From the NCBI RefSeq assembly GCF_900105985.1, contig NZ_FNUB01000005.1, positions 558,001 through 622,000 on the forward strand: 64,000 nucleotides of DNA, in the 5' to 3' direction. This DNA comes from Tenacibaculum sp. MAR_2010_89 (GTDB taxonomy: Bacteria; Bacteroidota; Bacteroidia; Flavobacteriales; Flavobacteriaceae). The translations under genes and the position numbers were made by a program. Positions within the stretch are counted from its first letter, which is position 1; each line of letters begins with the position of its first letter. The notes below the pieces were generated by a model. It was not told the DNA's origin, searched no databases, and worked only from the letters and a program-made list of their open reading frames with translations. This document shows, one piece after another, positions 35,372 to 44,180 of the stretch.

Positions 35372-37831
35372 TTTAATTCCAAAAAGAACTCTATTTTCTT
35401 TTTGTCCATTAAAGTTAGAACGTACAAAATCTACACGAAGAAAGCGCCATTTTCCAAAGCCAATATTATCTAACCCTAATGAGAATTCTGAATACGGCTT
35501 GTTTCCACCAGTAAATAAACCTTTAGCTCCTGCTACTAAATGAAAGTTTAGTTGATTTAAAAGTGGCACTTTACTTAATAATGCGCCTTTAAAGTTTTGT
35601 TCAGCATGTAGTTCACCATATTTATCATTTGTACTTAATTGATAATAAGGTAACGCCAAAAAGCCGTTTAAATAATTACTATTCGGAGCTATTAATAGGC
35701 GATTTCCATTAAAGTGGGCATAATCCATAAAAGGTATATCTTTTTTGTCTAAAAATAGTCCTCCCTTAATTTTGTATTTAAATCTTCCCCAATTTCCAAG
35801 TCCAATGTTTTGATATAATTGTGAATAAATAACATCTGAATTCCAGTTACTATTTCCAGAACCAAAGTTCTTTTTATATCCAATGTATAATGAAGGATAC
35901 TTTTTGTTACCAATGTTTATTTTTCTATTTGGATACGACCAGTACTTTTGACCAAATTGTATTGATGCACCTAGATTAAATGACCACATTTGATGAGGTG
36001 TAAAAGAACTATTAAAGTTTGAAGGCTGAATAGGATTGTTAGAGGTGTATGCTATGTCTTTTTTTGGAAACATTACATAGTCTGTTGTATTGAATAAAGG
36101 TTTTCTGTCAGCAAATTCTATGCTTGAATATAAACGTAATCCATTAATCACTTCTTGAGAAAAAGATACTTTTGCAAAAGATTTTTCATAAATTTTCATG
36201 TAGTTTCTTTCAAACATGGTAGAACTTATGGTGTTCCAAAATTTAGAAATTGGATTTTTAGCATCAAATTGACTTGTAGTTATTCCTCCAGAAATATTTA
36301 AAATAGGTCGAGAAGTATTGTTCCATTTATATGAGAAATACCCTGTAGGCCTAGCTTTTTTATCAGATAGTCCATAATTAACAGCAACACCTGTGCTAAA
36401 CCCTTTTCCTGTTTTGTTTAAGCGTTTATTAAAGTTCAAACTTAAACTTGAGTTCCATCCTTGAACAGTATTAAAATTTAAGTTTTCTATAGGTGAAGAA
36501 AAATTAACAGACCATTTCTTATATGAGTTATCATAGCTATACCCTGTAAGAATGTTAAGAGGTTTGAATTTGTTTCTTTTACGATCAATAGAGTCTAAGT
36601 ATTTTTTAGATTTTCGTATTACTTTAATACTATCTTTTAACTTGTAATCAGAAACTTCTTCATTAGTTAAGGCAACAGGTCTTATAGTATTCCAGTAGGT
36701 GGTATCTTTTTTAGTTGCATTTTCGGCAAAAGATAATACTTCATTTGTAAATGTATTCTCAGTAAAGTTTGGCGTGAAATTGTAGTTTGAGTATGCCGCT
36801 GAAAAACGACCATTAAAGTTAATACCAAACATACCAGCATTAAAATCTATAGTTTGTGTAACCAAAGTCCAGGCTTTTATAGCTGGTACATAATTGTAGT
36901 TTTGTTTAATATGTAAACTTTTAACCATGGGTACACCTACTTGAGAACCAGAAACATTAACATCGGCACCATATATTGACCAATCGTCTTCTACAATGTA
37001 TATAAAACCATTAAAAACAGGATCGTTTTTTCTTTTTGGAAGTAATTCAATCTTGTTAACGAGCTTACCATTTTTATTGTAAAAAACACCAGTTAATTTA
37101 TACTTGTAATATCCAAAAGCGCCATCTGCTATTGGAGAAACCATTTGTTTTCCAGCTAAATCAAATGAGTTTTCATAAAAATCGAAGTTTACTTCATCTG
37201 CTTGGTTAAAGCTTATACCATTATCTTGACCAGAAACTTTAGAAGCAACGATGTGTTCTTTAAATTTCTTTGGTTTTTTTTGATATGTTATTTTTGAAAT
37301 AGTTTCTGAAAGGTACATAATACCACTACGGGTAGAATCTAACCCTCCGCCTAAATCACCTACTTCTTGACCTAGAATTTTTTTAGGAGCGTTTTTAATT
37401 TTAAACATTCCACGAGAATAAAAGTCTGAAGTGTATTTACCTAGCTTATTTGTATTCTTGTTTTTATTTGCAATGGTATTTCTAATAATTGCATTTGCTG
37501 GGTTTTCTTTTGAATTAATTTGAACTTCATCTAAAGAAACTTGTTCTTCCTGAAGTGAAACGTTAAGAATAAAAGGTAACTTGTTAATTGTTACATTTTT
37601 TTTAGCTGTTTTATACCCTAAAAATTGAAAAATTATAGTATAGTTTCCTGTTTTTTCAATGTTTAAATTATAATCACCATTGTTGTTTGAAGTAGTTCCA
37701 GTGATGCTGTTTTCTAAATAAACACTAACAAAAGGGAGTGATTTTCCTTTAGTGTCAGTAATTTTACCTTTCATTTGAGAAAAGCTAATAATAGAGGAAA
37801 GTAAAAAAATAAATGTAGTTATTTTCTTCAT
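35366..37831 (-). CDS. DUF5686 and carboxypeptidase-regulatory-like domain protein
   Basis: An 821-residue exported protein. Signal peptide 1-18 (FIFLLSSIISFS), carboxypeptidase-D-like domain about 20-100 (GKITDTKGKSLPFVSVYLE), then the long DUF5686 region: NAIIRNTIANKNKN, YTSDFYSRGMFKIK, SETISKITYQKP-like block, and a C-terminal barrel-like part ending NRVLFGIKL. The family is common in Bacteroidota outer membranes and has no assigned activity. It converges with the GLPGLI-linked barrel gene; the two stops form TTATAA at 35366-35371. A -7-like box (complement of CAAACTTA, 37859-37866) lies upstream of its ATG. Confidence 0.88.
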   Translation of the reverse strand: MKKITTFIFLLSSIISFSQMKGKITDTKGKSLPFVSVYLENSITGTTSNNNGDYNLNIEKTGNYTIIFQFLGYKTAKKNVTINKLPFILNVSLQEEQVSLDEVQINSKENPANAIIRNTIANKNKNTNKLGKYTSDFYSRGMFKIKNAPKKILGQEVGDLGGGLDSTRSGIMYLSETISKITYQKKPKKFKEHIVASKVSGQDNGISFNQADEVNFDFYENSFDLAGKQMVSPIADGAFGYYKYKLTGVFYNKNGKLVNKIELLPKRKNDPVFNGFIYIVEDDWSIYGADVNVSGSQVGVPMVKSLHIKQNYNYVPAIKAWTLVTQTIDFNAGMFGINFNGRFSAAYSNYNFTPNFTENTFTNEVLSFAENATKKDTTYWNTIRPVALTNEEVSDYKLKDSIKVIRKSKKYLDSIDRKRNKFKPLNILTGYSYDNSYKKWSVNFSSPIENLNFNTVQGWNSSLSLNFNKRLNKTGKGFSTGVAVNYGLSDKKARPTGYFSYKWNNTSRPILNISGGITTSQFDAKNPISKFWNTISSTMFERNYMKIYEKSFAKVSFSQEVINGLRLYSSIEFADRKPLFNTTDYVMFPKKDIAYTSNNPIQPSNFNSSFTPHQMWSFNLGASIQFGQKYWSYPNRKINIGNKKYPSLYIGYKKNFGSGNSNWNSDVIYSQLYQNIGLGNWGRFKYKIKGGLFLDKKDIPFMDYAHFNGNRLLIAPNSNYLNGFLALPYYQLSTNDKYGELHAEQNFKGALLSKVPLLNQLNFHLVAGAKGLFTGGNKPYSEFSLGLDNIGFGKWRFLRVDFVRSNFNGQKENRVLFGIKL

Positions 37832-38021
37832 AGTTTTGGTTTAATATTAGTTTGGTAACAAACTTAACAGATATAAAATCAGTAATATGACTACAAAATG
37901 TTAAAGATGTTACAAAGAAATCTTAAAAACATAGACACACGTTTTTTATAAATGGTTGCCTGAATAATTTTTTTAGCTAAAAAGTTTAAGGTATAAAAAG
38001 TTCAGCATAGGTATTGATAAA

Positions 38022-38055
38022 TAAAAAAGGTTTCCTAATCAATTTAGGAAACCTT
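38022..38055 (-). terminator. terminator after the AsmA-like gene (minus)
   Basis: AAGGTTTCCTAA (38027-38038) and TTAGGAAACCTT (38044-38055) form a perfect 12-bp stem with loop TCAAT. On the minus strand it is followed by TTTT from the A-run at 38023-38028. Confidence 0.9.
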
Positions 38056-38085
38056 ATGTGTATTATTGCTAAAAGAAGCAGATAG

Positions 38086-40707
38086 TTATTTCTTTTTCTT
38101 TTCTTTCTTCTTTTTACCAAATAAACCTCCTAAAACATCTTTTACTTTATTAACGGTTGCATCTTTGGTACTTGTTGAGGTTTTAGTTGTATCCTTTTTA
38201 GATTTTCCTAGTAAATTTCCTAACGTGTTTTTAACTAAATTGTCTTTTTGTTGTTGAATTAATTTCTGACTTAATTTTGAAACAGAAGAAGATAAATCAG
38301 TAGTAACACTTGGAGATGTCATATTTCCTGTAATGGTTGCAGTAACTGGCACTGTTATGTTTTGATCTTTAGCGCTTAGTTTTGATAATAAGCCAGATAC
38401 CTCACTTCCTAAGTATTTAGCAGGAACATCTAAAGTAACGTTATAATTCATACTTTGATCAAAACCATGACTTCCTCCTATATTAATGCCAATATCTTTA
38501 TATTTTAATTTAAAAGGAGCTACTGCTACTTTTCCTTGTTTAAACGATAAATGTGTTTTTATGTCTGATAAATCTAGTTTTGTTAAATCTATAAATGATA
38601 ATTTATTATCTAATAAACTTAAAGCTTTTGAATTTTCAGGGTTAATTTTAGTAGTTAAAAGTTGAGCTAAAGCTTTTCCAGAAACAGAAGTTAAGTTTGG
38701 GGTGAAATCTTTATTCAAACTACCGCTTAAATTAATGTCTGAATTTAATTTTCCATTCATAGCACCAGCAATTGGGCTTAATGATTTTAATAAATCCATA
38801 CTAGTAAAAGATTGAGAAATATCAAATGATTTAACTCCTAATTTCATAGCAAAAGTAGGCTGCTTCTTCTGGGTATTTACTTCCCCATTTAATGCTATTT
38901 GTCCGTTAAAAATTCCTGCATTTACATTTTGTAAAATAGCTTTTTCATCCTTTAACCATAAAGTTCCTTTTACATTTTTTAAAGTTAAGTTGTCATAATG
39001 AACAGTTTTAGCATCTGCTAAAACTTTACAATCTAAGAAAGCTGGAATTTTTAGTGATTCTTCTGTTGAAATCTCTTTAGTTTCCGATTCTTCTTTTGAA
39101 GTATCATCGTTGGTAGGAGTATCTGTGTTTTTTTGCATGAAATCACTCACATAAAAACTGTTAGATTTCACATTAAAAGTACCTTGTAGTTTTTTGTTTG
39201 ACAATAAAAACCCAAGAAGGTTATTAATTTTTCCAGTAGCATTCATGTCACTCTTTCCAGTTTTAGCATCAAACTTTGTTAGTGAAATAACTTTAGGATC
39301 AAAATTAATTTTGGTGTTCTTTATTTCAAGAGGATTTACAATATCTTTTGAAGAAAAAACAAAATCGCTTACCTCAATAGTACCATCATTTTTAATACGC
39401 CTAACAATGTTCTTTTTAATAGCATCAACATCAAAGCTAGTGCGCAAATTTGCTTTTAATTTACCACTTAGTTCATTTTTTAAATCAACAGGGTAGGCTT
39501 TGTTAATATTGGCTAAATTTAAGGTTCCGTTTAAATTGGCTTTTACTAACGGATTTGTGGTTAAGTTGTATAAACTTCCTTTTCCAGAAAAAACATCTTC
39601 ATCAATTTTAAAAGAAAGATTGTCAATGGTTATAAAGGTGTTTTTAACCTTTCCAGTAGTGTTTTTTAATTGAGCGTTGATATTTATGTTGCGAACACTT
39701 TTAGGTAAGTCAGGGTATTTAAAAGAGGCATTTTTAGCATTTACTGCTATATCCAGTTTTGGAATATTTTTTTCATCAATGATTCCAAATACTTTTCCGG
39801 CTACACTAAAGTTTCCTGAGGTTTTAACATCAGCGATGTTTTTAGCATAAACCTCTGGAATTAAGCCTAAAAAATTTTTAAAGTCAGATGATGGAGTTTT
39901 AAAATCAATATGTACTTCTTGGTTATTCTCATTTATTTGAACAAAACCATTAAAAACAAGAGCTAGGTTATTCAGCTTAGCTTCATTTTTTAAAAATGAA
40001 AACTTTTTGTTTACTAAATCCATTCCAAGAATAGCATCTAAAGATATCTTTTGATTTTTTGCATAGTAAACATTGTCCATTCCAAATGAAATGGTAGATG
40101 TTGTTTTGGTAGTTAATTCTGAGTTTGATTGAGAAAAATCACCATAACCACTATGATTAAAGTCGTTCAATAAAAGAGACATTTTTCCTTTTTTATCGTT
40201 GTATTTAATAGTGGTGTTACTAATACTATAACCGTCAATTGATAATCCAAAAGTAGAAGGTTCGCTTTCTTTTGAAACCTCTTCATTAACTGTAACTTCA
40301 GTAGAAGGTTTAGCAATATCATAATTTGCTTTTCCTTTTTCATTAACTAATACGTTTACCAAAGCATTGTCAATAGTAAAAGATTTTATGTTTAATTGGT
40401 CAGAAGAAGCTTTAAAAAGTTCAGTAAGTTTTAGTTTTAAAACAACGTCTTTCGCATACAGCAAAGTATCCCCTTCAAAAGGTTTATGATTTATTACTGA
40501 AACATTAGAAAGTGTAACAGATGCATTTGGGAAATTCCTGAGTAAACTTAAGTTACCATCAGAAAAATCAACCTTAGCATTTACGTTGTTGTTTACAGTT
40601 TCTTTAACCAAACCAAGAATCTTATCTTGAAATAATAAAGGGATGCTTACTAATAAAATGAAAATGACTAAAACAAAGCCAATCAATATTTTATAAACTT
40701 TTTTCAT
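38086..40707 (-). CDS. AsmA family envelope protein
   Basis: An 873-residue protein. Residues 7-27 are a signal anchor (ILIGFVLVIFILLVSIPLLF). The AsmA N-terminal block follows (VNNNVNAKVDFSDGNLSLLRNFPNASVTL), then long beta-rich repeats and an AsmA-like C-terminal region (residues about 600-800: MNGKLNSDINLSGSLN, SLDNKLSFIDLTKLDLSD-type stretch, YNVTLDVPAKYLG). AsmA/TamB-type proteins form grooves that move phospholipids between membranes in Gram-negative bacteria; this probably does so too. The C-terminus is unusual: a Lys-rich, low-complexity tail (FGKKKKEKKKK). It is a single gene between two unrelated units. Confidence 0.9.
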   Translation of the reverse strand: MKKVYKILIGFVLVIFILLVSIPLLFQDKILGLVKETVNNNVNAKVDFSDGNLSLLRNFPNASVTLSNVSVINHKPFEGDTLLYAKDVVLKLKLTELFKASSDQLNIKSFTIDNALVNVLVNEKGKANYDIAKPSTEVTVNEEVSKESEPSTFGLSIDGYSISNTTIKYNDKKGKMSLLLNDFNHSGYGDFSQSNSELTTKTTSTISFGMDNVYYAKNQKISLDAILGMDLVNKKFSFLKNEAKLNNLALVFNGFVQINENNQEVHIDFKTPSSDFKNFLGLIPEVYAKNIADVKTSGNFSVAGKVFGIIDEKNIPKLDIAVNAKNASFKYPDLPKSVRNININAQLKNTTGKVKNTFITIDNLSFKIDEDVFSGKGSLYNLTTNPLVKANLNGTLNLANINKAYPVDLKNELSGKLKANLRTSFDVDAIKKNIVRRIKNDGTIEVSDFVFSSKDIVNPLEIKNTKINFDPKVISLTKFDAKTGKSDMNATGKINNLLGFLLSNKKLQGTFNVKSNSFYVSDFMQKNTDTPTNDDTSKEESETKEISTEESLKIPAFLDCKVLADAKTVHYDNLTLKNVKGTLWLKDEKAILQNVNAGIFNGQIALNGEVNTQKKQPTFAMKLGVKSFDISQSFTSMDLLKSLSPIAGAMNGKLNSDINLSGSLNKDFTPNLTSVSGKALAQLLTTKINPENSKALSLLDNKLSFIDLTKLDLSDIKTHLSFKQGKVAVAPFKLKYKDIGINIGGSHGFDQSMNYNVTLDVPAKYLGSEVSGLLSKLSAKDQNITVPVTATITGNMTSPSVTTDLSSSVSKLSQKLIQQQKDNLVKNTLGNLLGKSKKDTTKTSTSTKDATVNKVKDVLGGLFGKKKKEKKKK

Positions 40708-40803
40708 AGAGGAAATATTTTAAAGTATATATTACTAACGGGCAAAGTTCAGTATTTATTTGTTAACATATCGCTAAGAAAACTATAAAAATAAAAGTTT
40801 TGG

Positions 40804-40811
40804 TAATTTTG
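40804..40811 (+). promoter_or_regulatory. -7 box upstream of queG
   Basis: TAATTTTG matches TAnnTTTG exactly and lies 20 bases before the ATG, giving a leader of about 14 bases. The -33 element is not clear. Confidence 0.5.
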
Positions 40812-40831
40812 CTTTTGAAAACGAACAATAA

Positions 40832-41761
40832 ATGAGTAAAAAAGAGCAATATTCTAATTTTATAAAAGCCCAAGCTAAGAAATTAGGGTTTTTAGAATGT
40901 GGTATTGCAAAAGCTGAGTTTTTAGAAAAAGAAGCACCTCGTTTAGAAGCGTGGTTAAAAAATGACTTTCATGGTGAAATGAAGTACATGGAAAACCATT
41001 TTGATAAGCGTTTAGATCCAACATTGTTAGTAGAGGGCGCAAAATCTGTAATATCATTAACGTATAATTACTTTCCAGAAGAAGTTCAATCAAAAGATAG
41101 CTATAAGATTTCTAAATATGCTTATGGGCAAGATTACCATCATATTATAAAAAATAAGTTAAAAGCATTATTACAGCTTATACATGATGAAATAGGGGAG
41201 GTGTCTGGGCGTTGTTTTATAGATTCTGCTCCTGTTTTAGAACGCGCTTGGGCAGAAAAAGCAGGTTTGGGTTGGAATGGGAAGCATTCATTATTAATAC
41301 AGAAACAGCAAGGGTCTTTTTTCTTTTTAGCCGAATTAATTATTGATTTAGAATTGGTGTATGATCATCCATTTACTACTGATCATTGTGGATCATGTAC
41401 TCGTTGTATTGATGCATGCCCAACAGAAGCCATTTTGCCAAACAATACGATTGATGGTAGTAAGTGTATTTCATATTTAACAATTGAACTAAAAGATTCT
41501 ATTCCTTCGGCGTTCAAAGAAAAGACGGAAAACTGGATGTTTGGCTGTGATATCTGCCAGGATGTTTGCCCTTGGAATCGTTTTTCAAAACCACATGCTG
41601 AACCTTTGTTTTCACCTCAAGAAAACTTATTAGAAATGACTAAGCGAGATTGGCAAGAGTTAACCCAAGAAACATTTAGTAAAGTATTTAAAAAATCGGC
41701 AGTAAAACGAACCAAGTTTAGTGGTTTGCAACGTACTATTTCTTTTTTGAAGGGTGATTAA
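40832..41761 (+). CDS. queG: epoxyqueuosine reductase
   Basis: Cobalamin-dependent [4Fe-4S] enzyme that reduces epoxyqueuosine to queuosine in tRNA anticodons, cytoplasmic. The 309-residue protein shows the catalytic Asp131 in [20 protein letters not shown] and two ferredoxin-type cluster motifs: [12 protein letters not shown] (Cys186, 189, 192, 196) and CDICQDVCP (Cys239, 242, 246) plus a further Pro-rich loop (WNRFSKPH). It lacks the C-terminal HEAT-repeat region of the longest members, matching the short form. No other queuosine genes are in the window. Confidence 0.95.
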   Translation: MSKKEQYSNFIKAQAKKLGFLECGIAKAEFLEKEAPRLEAWLKNDFHGEMKYMENHFDKRLDPTLLVEGAKSVISLTYNYFPEEVQSKDSYKISKYAYGQDYHHIIKNKLKALLQLIHDEIGEVSGRCFIDSAPVLERAWAEKAGLGWNGKHSLLIQKQQGSFFFLAELIIDLELVYDHPFTTDHCGSCTRCIDACPTEAILPNNTIDGSKCISYLTIELKDSIPSAFKEKTENWMFGCDICQDVCPWNRFSKPHAEPLFSPQENLLEMTKRDWQELTQETFSKVFKKSAVKRTKFSGLQRTISFLKGD

Positions 41762-41832
41762 CCAAATCTTTTTGTCTTTATATTATTCAATCAGATTTTG
41801 TTATTTAATTAGTTCAATGATATTCTCAATAT

Positions 41833-41869
41833 AAAAAGTACTTATTTAAGTACTTTTTGTGTATCTTTG
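41833..41869 (+). promoter_or_regulatory. operator and promoter of the yefM-yoeB module
   Basis: AAAAAGTACTT (41833-41843) and AAGTACTTTTT (41848-41858) form a perfect 26-base palindrome around ATTT; each arm also holds the self-palindrome AAGTACTT. It overlaps the -33 to -10 region and ends 3 bases before the -7 box TATCTTTG (41862-41869). E. coli YefM binds palindromic TGTACA sites; the GTAC core here is comparable. The ATG is only 4 bases beyond the -7 box, so the mRNA may be leaderless. Confidence 0.75.
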
Positions 41870-41873
41870 CTTT

Positions 41874-42122
41874 ATGGAAACAGTAAATTATACAGACTTT
41901 CGTTCAAATTTAAAGCATTGGTTTGATAAAGTAGTTAATGATGTAAGTGATATTGTTATTAAACGTAAAAACGGTAAAGATCTTGTATTAATTTCACTAG
42001 ATGAATATAACTCACTAAAAGAAACCACTTATTTATTAACGGGAAAAAATAGAGATGTTTTATTAGATTCTATTAAAGAGCTAGAAGAAGGTTCTGGAAT
42101 AGATAAAGATTTAATAGAATAG
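41874..42122 (+). CDS. yefM: YefM-type antitoxin
   Basis: An 82-residue antitoxin of the Phd/YefM fold, using the ATG at 41874; the upstream GTG frame (41859) overlaps the promoter. The N-terminal DNA-binding half reads METVNYTDFRSNLKHWFDKV, with IVIKRKNGKDLVLISLDEYNSL as in YefM. The acidic C-terminal tail (SIKELEEGSGIDKDLIE) would cover the toxin. It probably represses its own promoter at the adjacent palindrome. The toxin gene begins directly after its stop codon. Confidence 0.93.
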   Translation: METVNYTDFRSNLKHWFDKVVNDVSDIVIKRKNGKDLVLISLDEYNSLKETTYLLTGKNRDVLLDSIKELEEGSGIDKDLIE

Positions 42123-42383
42123 ATGAAATTAACTTGGTCTAGTTCTTCTTGGAATGATTATTTGTATTGGCAAAAAGTTGATAAAAAAATAGTTAAACGA
42201 ATTAACGATTTGATAAAAAGTTGTAAACGGACGCCTTTTGAGGGCATAGGGAGGCCTGAAGCTTTAAAAGGTGACTTACAAGGGTATTGGTCAAGAAGAA
42301 TAACATCAGAGCATCGACTAGTTTATAAATATGATAAGGAACAAATTTTGATAGCAGCATGTCGCTATCATTACGGTAAGTAA
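42123..42383 (+). CDS. yoeB: YoeB-type mRNA interferase toxin
   Basis: An 86-residue RelE-superfamily ribosome-dependent endoribonuclease that cleaves mRNA in the A site. Key residues match E. coli YoeB by number: Glu46 in GRPEALKG, Arg65 in EHRLVYKY, His83 and Tyr84 in CRYHYGK. GYWSRRI and the conserved Trp residues (W5, W10, W16) also fit. ATG directly follows the antitoxin stop (TAGATG), so translation is coupled. The toxin looks intact. The module lies at the edge of the repeat-rich region. Confidence 0.95.
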   Translation: MKLTWSSSSWNDYLYWQKVDKKIVKRINDLIKSCKRTPFEGIGRPEALKGDLQGYWSRRITSEHRLVYKYDKEQILIAACRYHYGK

Positions 42384-42415
42384 CTTATGATACAGTCATG
42401 TTATTAAGAAAAAAG

Positions 42416-42973
42416 TTAATTAATAAAACCAATATCATCAATTTCTAAAATTGTAGCATCATCTTGGAAATTTCTTGCGCTTGAATATTTCCAATCTTCA
42501 GGGTTCACTACTAAACCACTATCTACCGGATTGTTATGTATATAATTTATTTTCTGTTTGATAACTTTCTCACTCCATAATTCTATAGGCTTGTTGTTTT
42601 GTTGCCAAAATTGCCGTTTAGTAGTGGTTGCATTCTTTTTACCTGCTCTTTCAAACATCCATAACAACCATTCTTTTCTGCTTTCTTGTGAGTTGTTTTC
42701 TATACATTCTACTACTTTTTTAGAAGTATATCGTTTAAAATCTCGTAATAATTCTGAAGGTTCACTTTTTGAGGAACGGAATATAAAATGGACATGACTT
42801 GGCATAAAACAATAGCAATATAATTCCATTCCTTTTTCTTTTCTACAGTAGTTTATACTATCTACTAGCACATCGAAATATATTTGTCGTGTAAATACAT
42901 CTATCCAATTTATAGTTGCAAAACTTACAAAATATAAACCAGATTTATTATGGAATTTATAATTTCTACTCAT
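42416..42973 (-). CDS. REP-associated tyrosine transposase (RAYT, Y1_Tnp/HUH family)
   Basis: I chose the start at 42973 (MSRNYKFHNKSG), giving 185 residues; a longer frame begins at 42991. It has the HUH motif MPSHVHFIF (His60, His62), the catalytic Tyr144 in KINYIHNNPVDSGLV and the C-terminal WKYSSARNF. These define TnpA_REP-type single-strand nucleases that act on REP hairpins. No flanking IS200 ends are evident, but a repeat unit begins 8 bases beyond its start codon (42981) and other palindromes continue for about 1.3 kb. It may be responsible for spreading them. The gene appears intact. Confidence 0.92.
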   Translation of the reverse strand: MSRNYKFHNKSGLYFVSFATINWIDVFTRQIYFDVLVDSINYCRKEKGMELYCYCFMPSHVHFIFRSSKSEPSELLRDFKRYTSKKVVECIENNSQESRKEWLLWMFERAGKKNATTTKRQFWQQNNKPIELWSEKVIKQKINYIHNNPVDSGLVVNPEDWKYSSARNFQDDATILEIDDIGFIN

Positions 42974-42980
42974 AGCATAG

Positions 42981-43265
42981 CTAAAATACAAAAATTACTT
43001 TTCTTATTTTCTATTACTTACACATTCGCTACCGCTAGTATTTACTAGTGGCCAACAAGTTTAGTTTTATTTAGTTAAACAAAATAAAATCTATAGTATA
43101 GAACTTTTACCCATAGCCTTCTATGATTTTTTATCTAAAATAGCTACTTTTTAAGATAGTTTTATAGAAAAAAAGCCATAACATTTTACCGTTATGACTT
43201 TATATTTTTTACTTTTACCGCTTACTCATATACGTCACTAGTTACAAACTAGCGGGAGCGGGGGG
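42981..43265. repeat. REP-like repeat unit 1
   Basis: A composite unit. It starts CTAAAATACAAAAA, then module A (CCGCTAGTA 43032-43040 / TACTAGTGG 43043-43051, 2-base loop), an AT-rich tract with TCTATAGTATAGAAC, module B (AAGCCATAAC / GTTATGACTT, loop ATTTTACC, about 43172-43200) and module C (CACTAGTTACAAACTAGCGG, then GAGCGGGGGG; 43236-43265). Ends are shared with unit 2; the centre differs. The stop codon of the adjacent small gene lies in module C. Confidence 0.85.
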
Positions 43266-43493
43266 TAAATCTTGGTTTTCTTCATAAGAAGAACCGTTTA
43301 TTGAGTATCTATATCTTATACGATAGCCTCTTTTTGGTATTCTATATTTTTTAATAATAGTACCAATAGTATATAAATGACTTTTCTCTAATTGTCTTTT
43401 TTTTTCTAAACCAAGATAATAACCAAATGAAGCTAATCCTATACAAATCATAAGAATAAAATAGATGTCTTTTTTGCTGTTTTTAGTATTCAT
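43242..43493 (-). pseudogene. small membrane protein, 3' end replaced by a repeat
   Basis: An 83-residue frame: Lys-rich start, one transmembrane helix (FILMICIGLASFGYYLGL), then a basic segment (KKYRIPKRGYRIRYRYSING). The last residues, PPAPASL, and the stop codon come from repeat module C, so the natural C-terminus is probably lost. The sequence after the helix resembles a DUF3592-type beta domain, but this is uncertain. It is on the minus strand like the RHS genes and could be a remnant of an immunity or accessory gene of that locus. It may still be translated. Confidence 0.6.
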
Positions 43494-43568
43494 TATTTTC
43501 TTGTTTCAGTGAAATGAATAACATTAGTTGTATTTAATTAAATTTTAAGATATAACTTATTTGTATAA

Positions 43569-43888
43569 CTAAAATACAAAAAATAGGTTTCTTATTTTCT
43601 ATTAATTATTTTGGTTCATTTGCTACCTCGTGCTACCGCTAGTATTTACTAGTGGTCAACAAGTTTAATTTTATTTAGTTAAACTAAAATATAAAATCTA
43701 TAGTATAGAACTACATTTTATTTTTAAAAACTCCAACTCATCTCTTTTATGTTTTTTATCTAAAAATTAATTTATGAGTTAGTTTTATAGAAAAAAAGCC
43801 ATAACATTTTACCGTTATGGCTTTATACTTTATTTCTCTTACCGCTTACTCGTATACGCCACTAGTTACAAACTAGCGGGAGCGGGGG
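43569..43888. repeat. REP-like repeat unit 2
   Basis: Same order as unit 1: CTAAAATACAAAAA start, module A (CCGCTAGTA 43636-43644 / TACTAGTGG 43647-43655), a different central tract, module B in its perfect form (AAAGCCATAAC / GTTATGGCTTT, about 43794-43824) and module C (CGCCACTAGTTACAAACTAG then CGGGAGCGGGGG; 43857-43888). Flanks of the modules are nearly identical to unit 1 while the centre (43700-43775) is unrelated, suggesting recombination or relaxed selection in the middle. Confidence 0.85.
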
Positions 43889-43913
43889 TAAACTCAAAAA
43901 GCTTATAAATAAA

Positions 43914-43947
43914 AAAACCACGCTACAATTGCTTATAACGTGGTTTT
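43914..43947. terminator. terminator-like hairpin among the repeats
   Basis: AAAACCACG (43914-43922) and CGTGGTTTT (43939-43947) flank a 16-base loop, with an A-run before and T-run at the end, so either strand could be terminated. It probably marks the end of a lost gene. Confidence 0.65.
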
Positions 43948-43989
43948 ATCTATTTTTAAAATTTAATTTCTATTTGCTTACTCATACCC

Positions 43990-44017
43990 GCTACTAGTTA
44001 TAAAAACTAGCAGTAGC
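43990..44017. repeat. REP-like palindrome, module D copy 1
   Basis: GCTACTAGTT (43990-43999) faces AACTAGCAGTAGC (44005-44017); the right arm carries three extra bases that would bulge. The TTACTCATACCC before it matches the flank of module C copies. Confidence 0.75.
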
Positions 44018-44080
44018 ATCACTCTGACATTCTAGCACCATCAGGGGGGGTATTTTTTAACCTAGACATACGGATTTAAG

Positions 44081-44107
44081 GTACAAACTAGCGGGAGCGG
44101 GGGGGGT
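44081..44107. repeat. partial module C copy
   Basis: GTACAAACTAGCGGGAGCGG followed by a longer G-run matches the right half of module C; the left arm is missing. It lies between the two module D copies, consistent with deletion between repeats. Confidence 0.75.
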
Positions 44108-44133
44108 CTCATTTGTATTTCTTACTCTTTCCC

Positions 44134-44159
44134 GCTACTAGTTAAAAACTAGCAGTAGC
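44134..44159. repeat. REP-like palindrome, module D copy 2
   Basis: GCTACTAGTT (44134-44143) faces AACTAGCAGTAGC (44147-44159), with loop AAA. It differs from copy 1 mainly in the loop. Confidence 0.75.
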
Positions 44160-44180
44160 CATTCTAGGAATAGCGGGGGT

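Noticed and set aside
38066..38257. Plus-strand frame antisense to the AsmA tail
   Set aside because: It mirrors the Lys-rich codons of the minus-strand gene and has poly-Phe composition without any motif.
41859..41873. GTG start for YefM
   Set aside because: It lies inside the operator/promoter; the ATG at 41874 matches the usual YefM start.
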